The notes under the pieces: generated by a model
The model's database searches: none
What the model saw: only the letters and a program-made list of their open reading frames with translations
What the model was told of the DNA's origin: nothing
In this document: positions 25,135-34,598 of the stretch, piece by piece
Position numbering within the stretch: position 1 is the stretch's first letter
Layout: the number at the start of each line of letters is the position of its first letter
Made by a program: the position numbers and the translations under genes
Assembly (NCBI RefSeq): GCF_000507145.1
Contig: NZ_AYTO01000041.1
Span: 310,001 to 374,000, forward strand
Length of the DNA: 64,000 bases
Reading direction: 5' to 3'
Source of the DNA: Bacillus tequilensis KCTC 13622
GTDB taxonomy: Bacteria; Bacillota; Bacilli; Bacillales; Bacillaceae

Positions 25135-25168
25135 AGAAAGCATGCGGCTTAAGCCGCATGCTTTCTTT
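25133..25168. terminator. 36-bp perfect palindrome terminating speA and SR1
   Basis: AAAGAAAGCATGCGGCTT is followed immediately by its exact reverse complement. It overlaps the speA stop (25132-25134) and covers the SR1P stop (25167-25169). It serves speA on the plus strand and the SR1 RNA on the minus strand. Confidence 0.9.
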
Positions 25169-25286
25169 ACTCTTCTTCAACAGGACATTGGCATTGTCCG
25201 CAGCACGTTCCGTATAATGTTGTCACTTTCTCATCTTCAAAGTAATGAATGGCTTCGTTGCAATCTTGACAAACGATCGTACCCAT
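25167..25286 (-). CDS. ykzW: SR1P, GapA-binding peptide encoded by SR1
   Basis: 39 residues: MGTIVCQDCNEAIHYFEDEK, then VTTLYGTCCGQCQCP and an acidic end. Six Cys, in CxxC/CCxxCxC pairs, suggest metal binding. In B. subtilis SR1P binds GapA, stabilises gapA mRNA, and the complex enhances RNase J1 activity. The ribosome binding site is weak (GGGGAATGAGAG). Confidence 0.92.
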   Translation of the reverse strand: MGTIVCQDCNEAIHYFEDEKVTTLYGTCCGQCQCPVEEE

Positions 25287-25342
25287 CTCTCATTCCCCAT
25301 TTCTTTGAATTTTGAAAACGCTTAATTTCTTTTGTTGTTATT

Positions 25343-25371
25343 ATATTAATATGTCACATTTGAAATGTCAA
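25343..25371 (-). promoter_or_regulatory. SR1 promoter with CcpN-like site
   Basis: Minus-strand TTGACA, a 17-base spacer, TAATAT. The spacer and -10 contain TGTGACATATT, which fits the published CcpN motif TRTGHYATAYW at every position. Confidence 0.8.
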
Positions 25372-25696
25372 CAATAAATTGTATAACACATTTAAGGTGA
25401 ATATCGATATATATCACGTGTTTTTTCATTCTTCATCATACATTACCTTCTTCTTGTAACCGCTTTAACTGATACATATGCCAAAACCTATCATAAGATT
25501 TCATGCTATCTTGAACTTTTCAGCAATAAATCCTATACACCCTCAGATTCGCTATTTTAACCGAGTGATACGGAATGTAATCATACTTTAAAAACGGTTT
25601 CAATTATATAACAATTAGGTAACAAGGAGCAGATTAAGCTGTATCTCATGATAAACTAAAGCTAGTTTACTATTGTTTATACAGAGGAGAAGATAG
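25372..25696. other. Intergenic region upstream of slp
   Basis: 325 bp, AT-rich, with no ORF I would support. It must hold the slp promoter, but no clear -35/-10 pair stands out. A small dyad TAAACTA-AAGC-TAGTTTA lies at 25652-25669 just before the ribosome binding site. Confidence 0.5.
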
Positions 25697-26071
25697 ATGC
25701 GATACCGCGTGATATTCCCCATGCTGATAATAGTATTTGTTTTATCGGGCTGTACACTTTCCACCATCAACCCGATGAAAAAAAACCGGATTGATAACAT
25801 TCATCATACACAAATCTTGTTTTTTTCTGATGAGAACCAAATTGATCAGGAAGCGCCATATTACGATGCCCTGCTGGATTTAGAAAAAGATTATCCCGAG
25901 CAAATTGATAAAATGAAGGTCTATGATAACAAAAAAGGCTGGGAAGATGAGATCAAAACCGTCCCTACCCTTATGGTTGTAGATCAGCGCCATGTCGTGG
26001 TGAAAATCGAGGGATGTGTGAAAAAGAAAGAAGACATCATTAAACCATTGCAGCATGTGCTGCCAAAATAA
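25697..26071 (+). CDS. slp: Slp, small thioredoxin-fold-like lipoprotein
   Basis: 124 residues. A lipoprotein signal ends in the lipobox LSGC19. The mature part has a thioredoxin-like arrangement (TQILFFSDEN, then VPTLMVVD with the cis-Pro position) but no CxxC, so it is unlikely to be a redox enzyme; a lone Cys is in IEGCVKK. Named in B. subtilis as a small peptidoglycan-associated lipoprotein. ATG follows GAGGAG. Function unknown. Confidence 0.87.
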   Translation: MRYRVIFPMLIIVFVLSGCTLSTINPMKKNRIDNIHHTQILFFSDENQIDQEAPYYDALLDLEKDYPEQIDKMKVYDNKKGWEDEIKTVPTLMVVDQRHVVVKIEGCVKKKEDIIKPLQHVLPK

Positions 26072-26107
26072 AAAACAGCCCCCGCTTAAAGCGAGGGCTG
26101 TTTTTTA
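26070..26107. terminator. Bidirectional terminator between slp and pdhD
   Basis: AAAAAACAGCCC with CGC pairs to GCG and GGGCTGTTTTTT (one C-A mismatch), T6 on each strand. Confidence 0.88.
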
Positions 26108-26115
26108 TACGAGCA

Positions 26116-27528
26116 TTATTTTACGATGTGAATCGGACTTCCAATTGCCACTTCAGCTGCTTCCATTGTGATTTCGCCCAATGTTGGGTGAGCGTGAATT
26201 GTCATCGCGATATCTTCAGCAGTCATGCCGCCTTCGATCGCTAAGCTTAATTCAGAAATCATATCAGAAGCACTCGCGCCGGCGATTTGCGCACCGATCA
26301 CAAGACCGTCCTCTTTACGAGTGATCAGCTTCATGAAGCCGTCTGTTTCGTTAAGAGAAAGCGCACGGCCGTTTGCTGCAAATGGGAATTTAGCTGCAAC
26401 AATGTCAAGCCCCTCTTCTTTCGCCTGTGCTTCAGTGTAACCGACTGACGCAAGTTCAGGCTCAGAGAAGACAACCGCAGGAATACCAAGGTAATCGATT
26501 TCTGCAGGCTCTCCAGCAATAGCTTCTGCTGCGATTTTACCTTCGTAAGACGCTTTGTGAGCAAGCGGCGGTCCTTCGATGATATCACCGATTGCATAAA
26601 TGTTAGGTACGTTAGTGCGGCACTGTTTATCAGTTTTTACGACACCGCGGTCCGTCATTTCAATACCGACTTGCTCAAGACCAAGCTCATCAGTATTTGG
26701 ACGGCGTCCTACTGTAATCAGTACGTAATCAGCGTCAACAGTTTTTTCTTCGCCTTTTACTTCAAATGTAACTGTTACGCCGTCTGGTCTTTCTTCGACA
26801 CCTTTAGCCATCGCATTTGTATGGATTTCAACGTTGCCTTTTTTCTTCAGTCTGCGTGTAACAAGAGAACTCATTTGTTTTTCGAAGCCAGGAAGAATTT
26901 CATCTCCGCCTTCAAGAATAACAAGCTCTGTACCGAAATTAGCATACGCAGTTCCAAGCTCAGTTCCGATGTATCCGCCGCCGATAACAACGAGCTTTTT
27001 AGGAATTTCTTTAAGAGCTAAAGCGCCTGTTGAATTTAGGACGCGCTCAGAATATTTGAAGTTTGGCAATTCGATAGGACGAGAACCAGTTGCAATGATT
27101 GCGTTTTTGAACGTATATGTTTGAGCAGAATTCTCATCCATTACACGAACTGAATTGCTGTCTACAAAGTAAGCCTCACCTTTTACAACATCTACTTTGT
27201 TGCCTTTAAGAAGACCTGCTACACCGCCAGTAAGCTTATTTACAACAGAAGTTTTCCATTCTTGAACTTTAGTGAAATCAACTGATACGTTCTCAGCAGT
27301 GATTCCCATGTCGTCAGAATGCTTTGCATTCTCATAACGGTGGCCTGCATTGATCAGCGCTTTTGAAGGGATACATCCAACGTTTAGACAAACGCCTCCA
27401 AGCGTTGCTTTTTCAACGACAGTTACTTTTTGTCCAAGCTGTGCAGCGCGGATGGCAGCTACATAGCCGCCAGGTCCCGCACCAATTACAAGAGTATCTG
27501 TTTCAATAGGGAAATCTCCTACTACCAT
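26116..27528 (-). CDS. pdhD: Dihydrolipoamide dehydrogenase (E3)
   Basis: 470-residue flavoprotein reoxidising lipoyl groups of pyruvate and 2-oxoglutarate dehydrogenase with NAD. The FAD fold is [12 protein letters not shown], the redox disulfide is C47-L-N-V-G-C52, the NAD fold is [11 protein letters not shown], and the C-terminal catalytic dyad is HAHPTLGE. Last gene of pdhABCD, four bases after pdhC. Confidence 0.97.
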   Translation of the reverse strand: MVVGDFPIETDTLVIGAGPGGYVAAIRAAQLGQKVTVVEKATLGGVCLNVGCIPSKALINAGHRYENAKHSDDMGITAENVSVDFTKVQEWKTSVVNKLTGGVAGLLKGNKVDVVKGEAYFVDSNSVRVMDENSAQTYTFKNAIIATGSRPIELPNFKYSERVLNSTGALALKEIPKKLVVIGGGYIGTELGTAYANFGTELVILEGGDEILPGFEKQMSSLVTRRLKKKGNVEIHTNAMAKGVEERPDGVTVTFEVKGEEKTVDADYVLITVGRRPNTDELGLEQVGIEMTDRGVVKTDKQCRTNVPNIYAIGDIIEGPPLAHKASYEGKIAAEAIAGEPAEIDYLGIPAVVFSEPELASVGYTEAQAKEEGLDIVAAKFPFAANGRALSLNETDGFMKLITRKEDGLVIGAQIAGASASDMISELSLAIEGGMTAEDIAMTIHAHPTLGEITMEAAEVAIGSPIHIVK

Positions 27529-27532
27529 AACA

Positions 27533-28861
27533 TTACGCCTCCATTAAAATTAATTGTGGATCGTTCAGTAAACGCTTGATGTGATTTAAAGCATTTTGCG
27601 CAGTTGCTCCGTCGATCATACGGTGGTCGAAGCTGAGAGAAAGAGCTAAGACTGGAGCTGCTACGATTTCGCCATCACGAACAATCGCTTTTTCTGCAAT
27701 GCGTCCGATACCAAGAATCGCAACTTCTGGATGGTTGATAACCGGAGTAAACCATTGTCCGCCAGCAGAACCGATGTTTGTAATTGTGCAAGATGCGCCC
27801 TTCATTTCAGCTGGAGCAAGCTTGCCTTCACGAGCTTTTGTAGCAAGGCCATTGATCTCATCAGAGATTTCAAAGACAGATTTACGATCTGCATTTTTCA
27901 CAACCGGAACAAGCAAGCCTTTTTCAGTGTCAGCTGCGATACCGATATTGAAGTAATGTTTTTGGACTACTTCTTCTGTTTTATCGTCAATTGACGTGTT
28001 TAAAACAGGGAATTTTTTCAGTGCAGATGTAAGAGCTTTTACAACGTAAGGCAAATAAGTCAGCTTGATTCCTTGATCAGCAGCAACCTGTTTGAACTGT
28101 TTACGATGTGCAACAAGGTTTGTTACGTCCACTTCGTCCATTAATGTTACGTGAGGAGCTGTGTGTTTAGAGTTAACCATCGCTTTCGCAATTGCTTTAC
28201 GGATACCGCTCATTTTTTCGCGTGTTTCTGGGAATTCACCCTCTGGAACTGAAGCAGCAGCCGGTTTAGCAGCTGTTTCTTGCGGTGCAGCCGTTTCTTG
28301 CGGCGCAGCTTCTTGTGCTCCTCCGTTTACAAAGCTGTCGATATCTTCTTTCACAACACGTCCGTTGTTGCCTGAACCAGTTACTTTACGGATGTCTACG
28401 CCTTTTTCACGAGCATATTTACGTACAGAAGGCATAGCGATCACGCGTTTGTTCGGGTCAACTTCAGCTTGATCCTGCTGTCCAGCGCCAGTTGCTTTTG
28501 CAGGCTCTTGAGCTTGCCCTTCTTTCGCAACGTCTTGTCCCGCTTCTGCAGTTGACTGAACTTGTGCTTCAGTTTTCGCATCGTCAGACTCATCGCTGCC
28601 TTTAAATTGAAGGTCTTCGTAACCAGGTGCATCAAACGTAATGATCGTTTGTCCAACAGTTGCAACCGTTCCCTCTTCAACTTTTAATTCTAATACTTTT
28701 CCTTTAACAGGTGAAGGAATTTCTACTACTGCTTTATCATTTTGGACTTCAGCCAGTACATCATCTTCGTCTACCTCATCGTTAGGCTTGACAAACCATT
28801 TTATGATTTCGCCTTCGTGGATACCTTCCCCGATATCCGGAAGTTTAAATTCAAATGCCAC
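27533..28861 (-). CDS. pdhC: Pyruvate dehydrogenase E2, dihydrolipoamide acetyltransferase
   Basis: 442 residues: a single lipoyl domain (lipoylated K43 in [11 protein letters not shown]), an Ala/Gln/Glu-rich linker, a peripheral subunit-binding domain ([15 protein letters not shown]), a second Ala-Pro linker with a repeated APQETA, and the catalytic domain ending in the [10 protein letters not shown] active-site His/Asp motif. It starts at GTG 28861 after AGGAGGTC. The 113-bp gap to pdhB holds a hairpin; a separate promoter for pdhC has been described in B. subtilis. Confidence 0.97.
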   Translation of the reverse strand: MAFEFKLPDIGEGIHEGEIIKWFVKPNDEVDEDDVLAEVQNDKAVVEIPSPVKGKVLELKVEEGTVATVGQTIITFDAPGYEDLQFKGSDESDDAKTEAQVQSTAEAGQDVAKEGQAQEPAKATGAGQQDQAEVDPNKRVIAMPSVRKYAREKGVDIRKVTGSGNNGRVVKEDIDSFVNGGAQEAAPQETAAPQETAAKPAAASVPEGEFPETREKMSGIRKAIAKAMVNSKHTAPHVTLMDEVDVTNLVAHRKQFKQVAADQGIKLTYLPYVVKALTSALKKFPVLNTSIDDKTEEVVQKHYFNIGIAADTEKGLLVPVVKNADRKSVFEISDEINGLATKAREGKLAPAEMKGASCTITNIGSAGGQWFTPVINHPEVAILGIGRIAEKAIVRDGEIVAAPVLALSLSFDHRMIDGATAQNALNHIKRLLNDPQLILMEA

Positions 28862-28932
28862 AGTTCTCGACCTCCTAGTTGATTAAGCAATTTTACAGTT
28901 TACATCGTAAGCATTGAAAACAGATATATTAT

Positions 28933-28958
28933 AGAGGGAAAACGTTCATCTTCCCTCT
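28933..28958 (-). other. Hairpin between pdhB and pdhC
   Basis: AGAGGGAA and TTCCCTCT, an 8-bp perfect stem with a 10-base loop; on the minus strand it is followed by ATAATATATC rather than a T-run, so it is a poor terminator. Confidence 0.55.
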
Positions 28959-28974
28959 CGATTATGCAGTTTGA

Positions 28975-29952
28975 TTAAAATTCAAGTACTTTTCTTGCAG
29001 TTTCAAGAACGTCTTTATGGTTTGGAAGCCATACACTCTCAGCTTGTGAGAAAGGAAATACTGTATCAGGCGCAGCCACGCGAAGGACAGGTGCTTCCAA
29101 GCTCAAGATTGCGCGGTCATTAATTTCGGCTACTACGTTTGCAGCAATACCGGCTTGTTTTTGTGCCTCTTGAACCACAATCGCGCGACCTGTTTTTTCT
29201 ACAGATGCAATGATTGTATCGATATCAAGCGGGCTTACAGTGCGAAGGTCGACAACTTCAGCAGAAATGCCGTCTTTTTCAAGCTCCTCGGCAGCTTTTA
29301 ATGATTCATGAACCATTGCGCCGTAAGTGATGATTGAAAGGTCAGTACCTTCACGTTTTACGTCAGCTTTGCCAAGCTCGATTGTGTATTCTTCTTCAGG
29401 AACTTCCTGACGGAAAGAACGGTAAAGCTTCATGTGCTCTAAGAAAACAACTGGATCATTGTCTCTGATCGCAGAAATTAAAAGTCCTTTGGCATCGTAA
29501 GGAGTTGATGGAATAACAACTTTGATACCAGGCTGCTGTGCAACAAGACCTTCTAAGCTGTCAGCGTGAAGCTCAGGAGTGTGAACACCGCCGCCGAATG
29601 GAGAACGAATTGTTACAGGTGAAGTCCAGCGTCCGCCAGAACGGTAGCGCAAACGAGCCATTTGGCCGGAAACTGAATCCATTACTTCGTAAACAAATCC
29701 GAAGAATTGGATTTCCATAACCGGACGGAAGCCGTTTAAGCCTAAACCAAGGGCAAGACCGCCGATACCAGATTCAGCAAGTGGCGTGTCAAACACACGG
29801 TCTTCACCGAATTCTTTTTGCAATCCTTCTGTCGCACGGAATACGCCGCCGTTAACACCAACGTCTTCTCCGAAAACTAAGACATTTTCGTCATTTTTCA
29901 GTTCTGTGCGTAACGCATCCGTGATTGCTTGAATCATTGTCATTTGCGCCAT
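28975..29952 (-). CDS. pdhB: Pyruvate dehydrogenase E1 component, beta subunit
   Basis: 325 residues, transketolase-like pyrimidine-binding domain plus C-terminal domain. Recognised blocks: [39 protein letters not shown] and [20 protein letters not shown]. Forms the alpha2-beta2 E1 with PdhA, three bases away. ATG start. Confidence 0.97.
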   Translation of the reverse strand: MAQMTMIQAITDALRTELKNDENVLVFGEDVGVNGGVFRATEGLQKEFGEDRVFDTPLAESGIGGLALGLGLNGFRPVMEIQFFGFVYEVMDSVSGQMARLRYRSGGRWTSPVTIRSPFGGGVHTPELHADSLEGLVAQQPGIKVVIPSTPYDAKGLLISAIRDNDPVVFLEHMKLYRSFRQEVPEEEYTIELGKADVKREGTDLSIITYGAMVHESLKAAEELEKDGISAEVVDLRTVSPLDIDTIIASVEKTGRAIVVQEAQKQAGIAANVVAEINDRAILSLEAPVLRVAAPDTVFPFSQAESVWLPNHKDVLETARKVLEF

Positions 29953-29955
29953 GGC

Positions 29956-31077
<1,122 letters not shown>

Positions 31078-31114
31078 TCACCTCTTCCTTTCTTTTAAAC
31101 AGTCATTAGACGTG

Positions 31115-31150
31115 CATTCCTTTTATACATACAAACTTAGGGTACCCTAA
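31115..31150 (-). promoter_or_regulatory. pdhA promoter region with 14-bp palindrome
   Basis: On the minus strand TTAGGG, a 17-base spacer, TATAAA at 31120-31115. The poor -35 lies in the perfect palindrome TTAGGGTACCCTAA (31137-31150), a candidate regulator site. Confidence 0.5.
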
Positions 31151-31473
31151 AGTATCAGCAGTAAGTCGTATATATTTAGCCGATCCCCAGTTTGCCAAAA
31201 CCTTTTATGTAGGATGGTTACACTCTGCTTTGAACTGTATTATTTCGAAGTTGTAAAAAACTAATACAACACCGCTTAACATGGATTAGTTTACACCAGA
31301 TCAAGAAGAACCGTCAATCGTTTTCATCGTTGATTTTAAATAAATGTATTCGCTTTACATTTTTACAAAAAAAACAGATGCTGACGGCAGTCAAAACTGT
31401 ACTAGTATACACCGATATACTGTACTACAATAGAATTCAAAATTTTGAACTAAATTGGCATCGTGTTTATTAA
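31151..31473. other. Long region upstream of pdhA
   Basis: 323 bp with no supported ORF. It holds a dyad GTACTAGTATA/TATACTGTAC at 31399-31425 and, on the minus strand, a promoter-like TTGACG with TAAACT 18 bases later (31275-31310 region). Confidence 0.45.
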
Positions 31474-31501
31474 AAAAAGAGCTGATCAATCAGCTCTTTT
31501 T
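31474..31501 (-). terminator. Terminator of ykyA
   Basis: AAAAAGAGCTGAT and ATCAGCTCTTTTT; overlaps the ykyA stop codon. Confidence 0.88.
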
Positions 31502-32161
31502 CACGTGGTAGCCGGCGGCATCATAAAGATCATTCCGGGCTTTATTATATTTTTCTGTTTGTTCATTAAATTCACCGCTGTATTTGAGGACCTTTTCATA
31601 AGAGGCGTTGACTTTATCGATCTGCCGCTCCAGGTCATCTCGTGTCAAGTCTTTGTCTTTCAGCTGATTATACAGCTTTTTATTAAACTGAAGCGCTTTT
31701 TTATATTCTTCATACATGGACCCATATGATGTATATCTTTTCTCCATATGGCTTGCTGCGGCATCAGCCTTTTCTTTTATGTTTTCATCCTTAATATGTT
31801 CAGCTGACGTTTTTGCTTCCTCAAATTCCGATTCTGATTTTTTCATGCTGTCATTTTCAATCTTTAGATGTTCTTCGCGCTTATTGACATTTTCAAGCGC
31901 CTCGTTAGATAAAGCAACGATATTCTTATAATCATCCATGTTGAGCTTCATGACATCACCATAAAGCTGATTTTCTTTCGCCTCTAAATCCTCGAGTGTT
32001 TTCTGTTCCTCTTGAAACGGCTTTTCCGATTCTGCGGCTTTTTCTAATGAATGATGAAGAGAATCAACCGGGTCCTGTCCCGTGCATCCTGTAATCATCA
32101 GTGTCATCGCACAAAAAGCTCCGATTTTCATTCCGAACCGCCGTTTTATTGCGTCTTTCAC
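31490..32161 (-). CDS. ykyA: YkyA, cell-wall-binding lipoprotein family
   Basis: 223 residues starting at GTG 32161 after GGGGGA; the frame extends to 32218 without another site. The lipoprotein signal ends LMITGC. The mature protein is a long, highly charged helical/coiled-coil domain (Glu/Lys-rich, four or more helices), the YkyA-type putative cell-wall-binding lipoprotein fold. Own terminator; it is not part of pdhABCD. Function unknown. Confidence 0.88.
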   Translation of the reverse strand: MKDAIKRRFGMKIGAFCAMTLMITGCTGQDPVDSLHHSLEKAAESEKPFQEEQKTLEDLEAKENQLYGDVMKLNMDDYKNIVALSNEALENVNKREEHLKIENDSMKKSESEFEEAKTSAEHIKDENIKEKADAAASHMEKRYTSYGSMYEEYKKALQFNKKLYNQLKDKDLTRDDLERQIDKVNASYEKVLKYSGEFNEQTEKYNKARNDLYDAAGYHVKKS

Positions 32162-32285
32162 GTTAAATCCCCCAATCTTGACAATTTCTACTATAGAATC
32201 CAAAAGCACATTTGGCAATAGATGTACTTTATGAATGCAACGTTAAAATCAAATCAAAAATAGTGAAAAATCAGGGCAGATGACC

Positions 32286-32314
32286 ATACAACTTTTTTGT
32301 TTTTACATAGGTTA
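32286..32314 (+). promoter_or_regulatory. Mother-cell (SigE/SigK-type) sporulation promoter
   Basis: CATAGGTTA at 32306-32314 fits the CATAnnnTA -10. ATA 17 bases upstream (SigE) and AC 16 bases upstream (SigK) fit the -35 elements. Confidence 0.5.
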
Positions 32315-32375
32315 TAGTAGACGCTATGCCTACTTCTAAAGGCTCTGGCGTAATTAAAAGAGGAGGTAATGCAAT

Positions 32376-32534
32376 ATGTTTGGATATGGTTTCGGCGGAG
32401 GATGCTGCGGTTATGGTGGTTACGGATATGGCGGTTGCGGTTACGGACATGGCCGCACCTTTGCGTTAATCGTTGTTTTATTCATTCTGTTAATCATTGT
32501 CGGAGCTGCTTATTTAGGCGGAGGCTGTTGCTAA
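32376..32534 (+). CDS. YjcZ-like small sporulation peptide, Gly/Tyr/Cys-rich
   Basis: 52 residues. The N-terminus is Gly-Tyr-Cys repeats ([20 protein letters not shown]). Then comes the YjcZ-family membrane helix [19 protein letters not shown] and a GGGCC end. GAGGAGGT gives an excellent ribosome binding site. Family members are made during sporulation and spore coats are rich in Gly/Tyr/Cys peptides, so a spore surface role is likely (inference, supported by the promoter). No symbol is certain. Confidence 0.8.
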   Translation: MFGYGFGGGCCGYGGYGYGGCGYGHGRTFALIVVLFILLIIVGAAYLGGGCC

Positions 32535-32550
32535 CCACACAGCATGAAAT

Positions 32551-32574
32551 TGACCAGCCATCTACGGCTGGTCA
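32551..32574 (+). terminator. Hairpin after the YjcZ-like gene
   Basis: TGACCAGCC and GGCTGGTCA, 9-bp perfect stem, followed by TTCATTTC; a weak U-tract. Confidence 0.55.
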
Positions 32575-32583
32575 TTCATTTCG

Positions 32584-32613
32584 TTGCACCACTGTGAACA
32601 AATCCGATATAAT
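32584..32613 (+). promoter_or_regulatory. Promoter of def
   Basis: TTGCAC, an 18-base spacer, TATAAT at 32608-32613. Confidence 0.6.
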
Positions 32614-32643
32614 TTACATATTAAGCTTTAGGAGTGAATTTTC

Positions 32644-33198
32644 TTGATTACTATGGAAAACATCGTACGTGACGGCCATCCAGCCCTAAGAGAGACAGCC
32701 AAACCTGTTGAGCTGCCTGCAACCGATGCAGAAAAACAGCAGCTGGCCGACATGATCGAATTTGTGAAGAACAGCCAAAATCCTGAATTAGCCGAAAAAC
32801 ACAATTTACGCCCGGGCGTAGGGCTCGCTGCCCCTCAAATTAATATTAAAAAACGAATGATCGCCGTTCATGCTGAGGATGCTTCCGGTAAGTTATACAG
32901 CTATGCTCTGTTTAATCCGAAAATCGTCAGCCATTCTGTTGAAAAAAGCTACTTAACAAGCGGTGAAGGTTGCCTGTCTGTCGACGAAGCCATTCCCGGC
33001 TATGTTCCCCGCTATGCTCGAATCCGAGTAAAGGCAACAACGCTTGAAGGCGAAAGCATTGACATCCGTTTAAAAGGATTTCCGGCTATTGTGTTTCAGC
33101 ACGAGATTGATCATTTGAACGGTGTTATGTTTTATGATCATATCGATAAGGAGAATCCTTTCAAAGAACCTGAGAATGCAATCGCGATTGATCGCTAA
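32644..33198 (+). CDS. defB: Peptide deformylase (YkrB/DefB type)
   Basis: 184-residue metalloenzyme removing the formyl group from nascent proteins. All three deformylase motifs are present: [14 protein letters not shown] (metal Cys) and HEIDHLNG (metal His and catalytic Glu). The length and the insert between motif 1 and 2 place it with the type 2 enzymes of Gram-positives. Start TTG 32644 follows AGGAGTG; an ATG three codons later is less well spaced. Confidence 0.95.
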   Translation: MITMENIVRDGHPALRETAKPVELPATDAEKQQLADMIEFVKNSQNPELAEKHNLRPGVGLAAPQINIKKRMIAVHAEDASGKLYSYALFNPKIVSHSVEKSYLTSGEGCLSVDEAIPGYVPRYARIRVKATTLEGESIDIRLKGFPAIVFQHEIDHLNGVMFYDHIDKENPFKEPENAIAIDR

Positions 33199-33201
33199 AA
33201 A

Positions 33202-33231
33202 AAACGGCTGGCACAGTGCCAGCCGTTTCAT
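33202..33231. terminator. Bidirectional terminator between defB and ykrA
   Basis: AAACGGCTGGCAC and GTGCCAGCCGTTT around one central base, A-run left and T-rich right. Confidence 0.88.
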
Positions 33232-34001
33232 TTTAAAAGGCCCAGTTCTTTGACAGCGAACGCAATTCCATCCTCGTCTACCGGCTTTGTTACAAAGTCT
33301 GCGATTTCTTTCAATTCAGGAACAGCATTTCCCATAGCTACGCCTGTCCCGACATATTCAATCATTTGCAGATCGTTTAATCCGTCGCCAAAAGCATATG
33401 TCTCACTGATATCAAACGGGAGACGCTCGATGACTTTTTTAATCCCTTCCGCTTTCGAACCTCCGTGCGGCAGAACATCAGTCGAAAACTCGTGCCAGCG
33501 CACTAAATCAAATTCAGGAAAAGCGGCATAAGCTTTTTCTTCTTCATCCTGGCAAAATAAAAGGAGCTGGAAAATTTCTTTTCCTTCATAAAAAAGCTCG
33601 TCGGTTTCTGGATAATCAGTTTTAAGGCTGCCGATTCCCTCCAGAACATGAGGATGATCCGCCACAGTCGCTTTCATCGTATCCTCTGCCATAAACACAA
33701 CAGGATGTTTGCCCTCTCCTGCCTGCTTTAGTAATCGTCTGATTGCCTCTTCAGGGAGTGGATTTTTATAAATCACTTGATTTTCAAAAACAACATACTG
33801 CCCATTATAGGAAATGAATGAGTGTATACCCAATTCTTCCAAAATCGGCTTAACCAAAAACGGAGACCGCCCGCTTGCGATAAACACATGATGACCTTGG
33901 CGCTGCAGCTCCGCCACCGCTTTTCTCGTACTTTCCGGTATATTCTTGTCATGATCATATATCGTACCGTCAATATCAAAAAAGATTAATTTAGAATCCA
34001 T
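33228..34001 (-). CDS. ykrA: YkrA, HAD-superfamily (Cof-type) phosphatase
   Basis: 257 residues. HAD motif I is FFDIDGTIYD, motif II ASGRS, and motif III/IV GSKAEGIKK and FGDGLNDLQMI; the large cap between II and III is the Cof/type IIB pattern. Such enzymes hydrolyse small sugar phosphates or nucleotides; the substrate here is unknown. ATG 34001 with AAAGGGGAAG is chosen over the ATG 27 codons upstream. Confidence 0.92.
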   Translation of the reverse strand: MDSKLIFFDIDGTIYDHDKNIPESTRKAVAELQRQGHHVFIASGRSPFLVKPILEELGIHSFISYNGQYVVFENQVIYKNPLPEEAIRRLLKQAGEGKHPVVFMAEDTMKATVADHPHVLEGIGSLKTDYPETDELFYEGKEIFQLLLFCQDEEEKAYAAFPEFDLVRWHEFSTDVLPHGGSKAEGIKKVIERLPFDISETYAFGDGLNDLQMIEYVGTGVAMGNAVPELKEIADFVTKPVDEDGIAFAVKELGLLK

Positions 34002-34194
34002 CGCAACTTCCCCTTTATCGTCTTGGTCTGCAATTCCCACCCCCATCATACAAAAAGATTGTCTTTCAGCAAACTCATTCATTCAAAAAATCATATTATA
34101 TTCCATTAATAACCACGAAAAGTCTTCCTCAATCTCCGTATACTATGTGTATAAAAGAACTCTGGACAAATGTTTATTAAAGGAGGAAAGGCAA

Positions 34195-34266
34195 ATGCTG
34201 CGCAAATTAAGAAAGAAACTCAGAAGACAATGGAACGGAATGCTCCGCAAGAAAGCGATTGCCTGA
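34195..34266 (+). CDS. 23-residue basic peptide
   Basis: MLRKLRKKLRRQWNGMLRKK, then AIA: 12 of 23 residues are Lys or Arg. AAAGGAGGAAAGG is a near-perfect ribosome binding site seven bases before ATG, which makes translation likely. It lies between ykrA (divergent) and rpoY. An amphipathic or RNA-binding role is possible; no family is recognised. Confidence 0.55.
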   Translation: MLRKLRKKLRRQWNGMLRKKAIA

Positions 34267-34316
34267 CAAGGGATTCTTCACTTTTCGGTAGGCCCTTATT
34301 TTGCTCAAGGCTTTCC

Positions 34317-34340
34317 TTATATTCCGTTTTCGAATATAAT
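34317..34340 (+). promoter_or_regulatory. rpoY-rnjA -10 within an inverted repeat
   Basis: TTATATTC, CGTTTTC, GAATATAA; the right arm contains TATAAT (34335-34340). No good -35 is seen. Confidence 0.45.
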
Positions 34341-34383
34341 AGAGGAAGCGAGTCTAACATACGGCATTTAAGGAGAGATTTGG

Positions 34384-34593
34384 ATGATTTATAAGGTATT
34401 TTATCAAGAAAAGGCTGCTGAAGTACCTGTTCGGGAAAAGACAGATTCACTTTTTATTGAAGGCGTATCTGAACGTGACGTCAGAACAAAACTGAAAGAA
34501 AAGAAATTTAATATTGAGTTTATCACACCTGTTGATGGTGCATATTTAGAATATGAACAACAGAGCGAAAATTTTAAAGTATTGGAGTTATGA
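34384..34593 (+). CDS. rpoY: RNA polymerase epsilon subunit RpoY
   Basis: 69-residue DUF1447 protein ([20 protein letters not shown]), the small epsilon subunit of Firmicute RNA polymerase, formerly YkzG. ATG 34384 follows GGAGAG. The 3' end abuts rnjA, a conserved pairing, so the polymerase subunit and RNase J1 are made from one message. Confidence 0.95.
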   Translation: MIYKVFYQEKAAEVPVREKTDSLFIEGVSERDVRTKLKEKKFNIEFITPVDGAYLEYEQQSENFKVLEL

Positions 34594-34598
34594 GCGGT

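Larger units (their letters stand above)
25133..25336 (-). ncRNA. sr1: Dual-function small RNA SR1
   Basis: About 204 nt, from the expected start after the promoter at 25343-25371 down to the shared palindrome, matching the published 205-nt SR1 located between speA and slp. Known roles: base-pairing with ahrC mRNA (arginine catabolism activator) and encoding the peptide SR1P. Transcription is repressed by CcpN and CcpA under glycolytic conditions. Confidence 0.9.

Noticed and set aside
26557..27021. 154-codon plus-strand frame opposite pdhD
   Set aside because: Phe/Tyr/Cys-rich shadow of the pdhD coding strand with no ribosome binding site.
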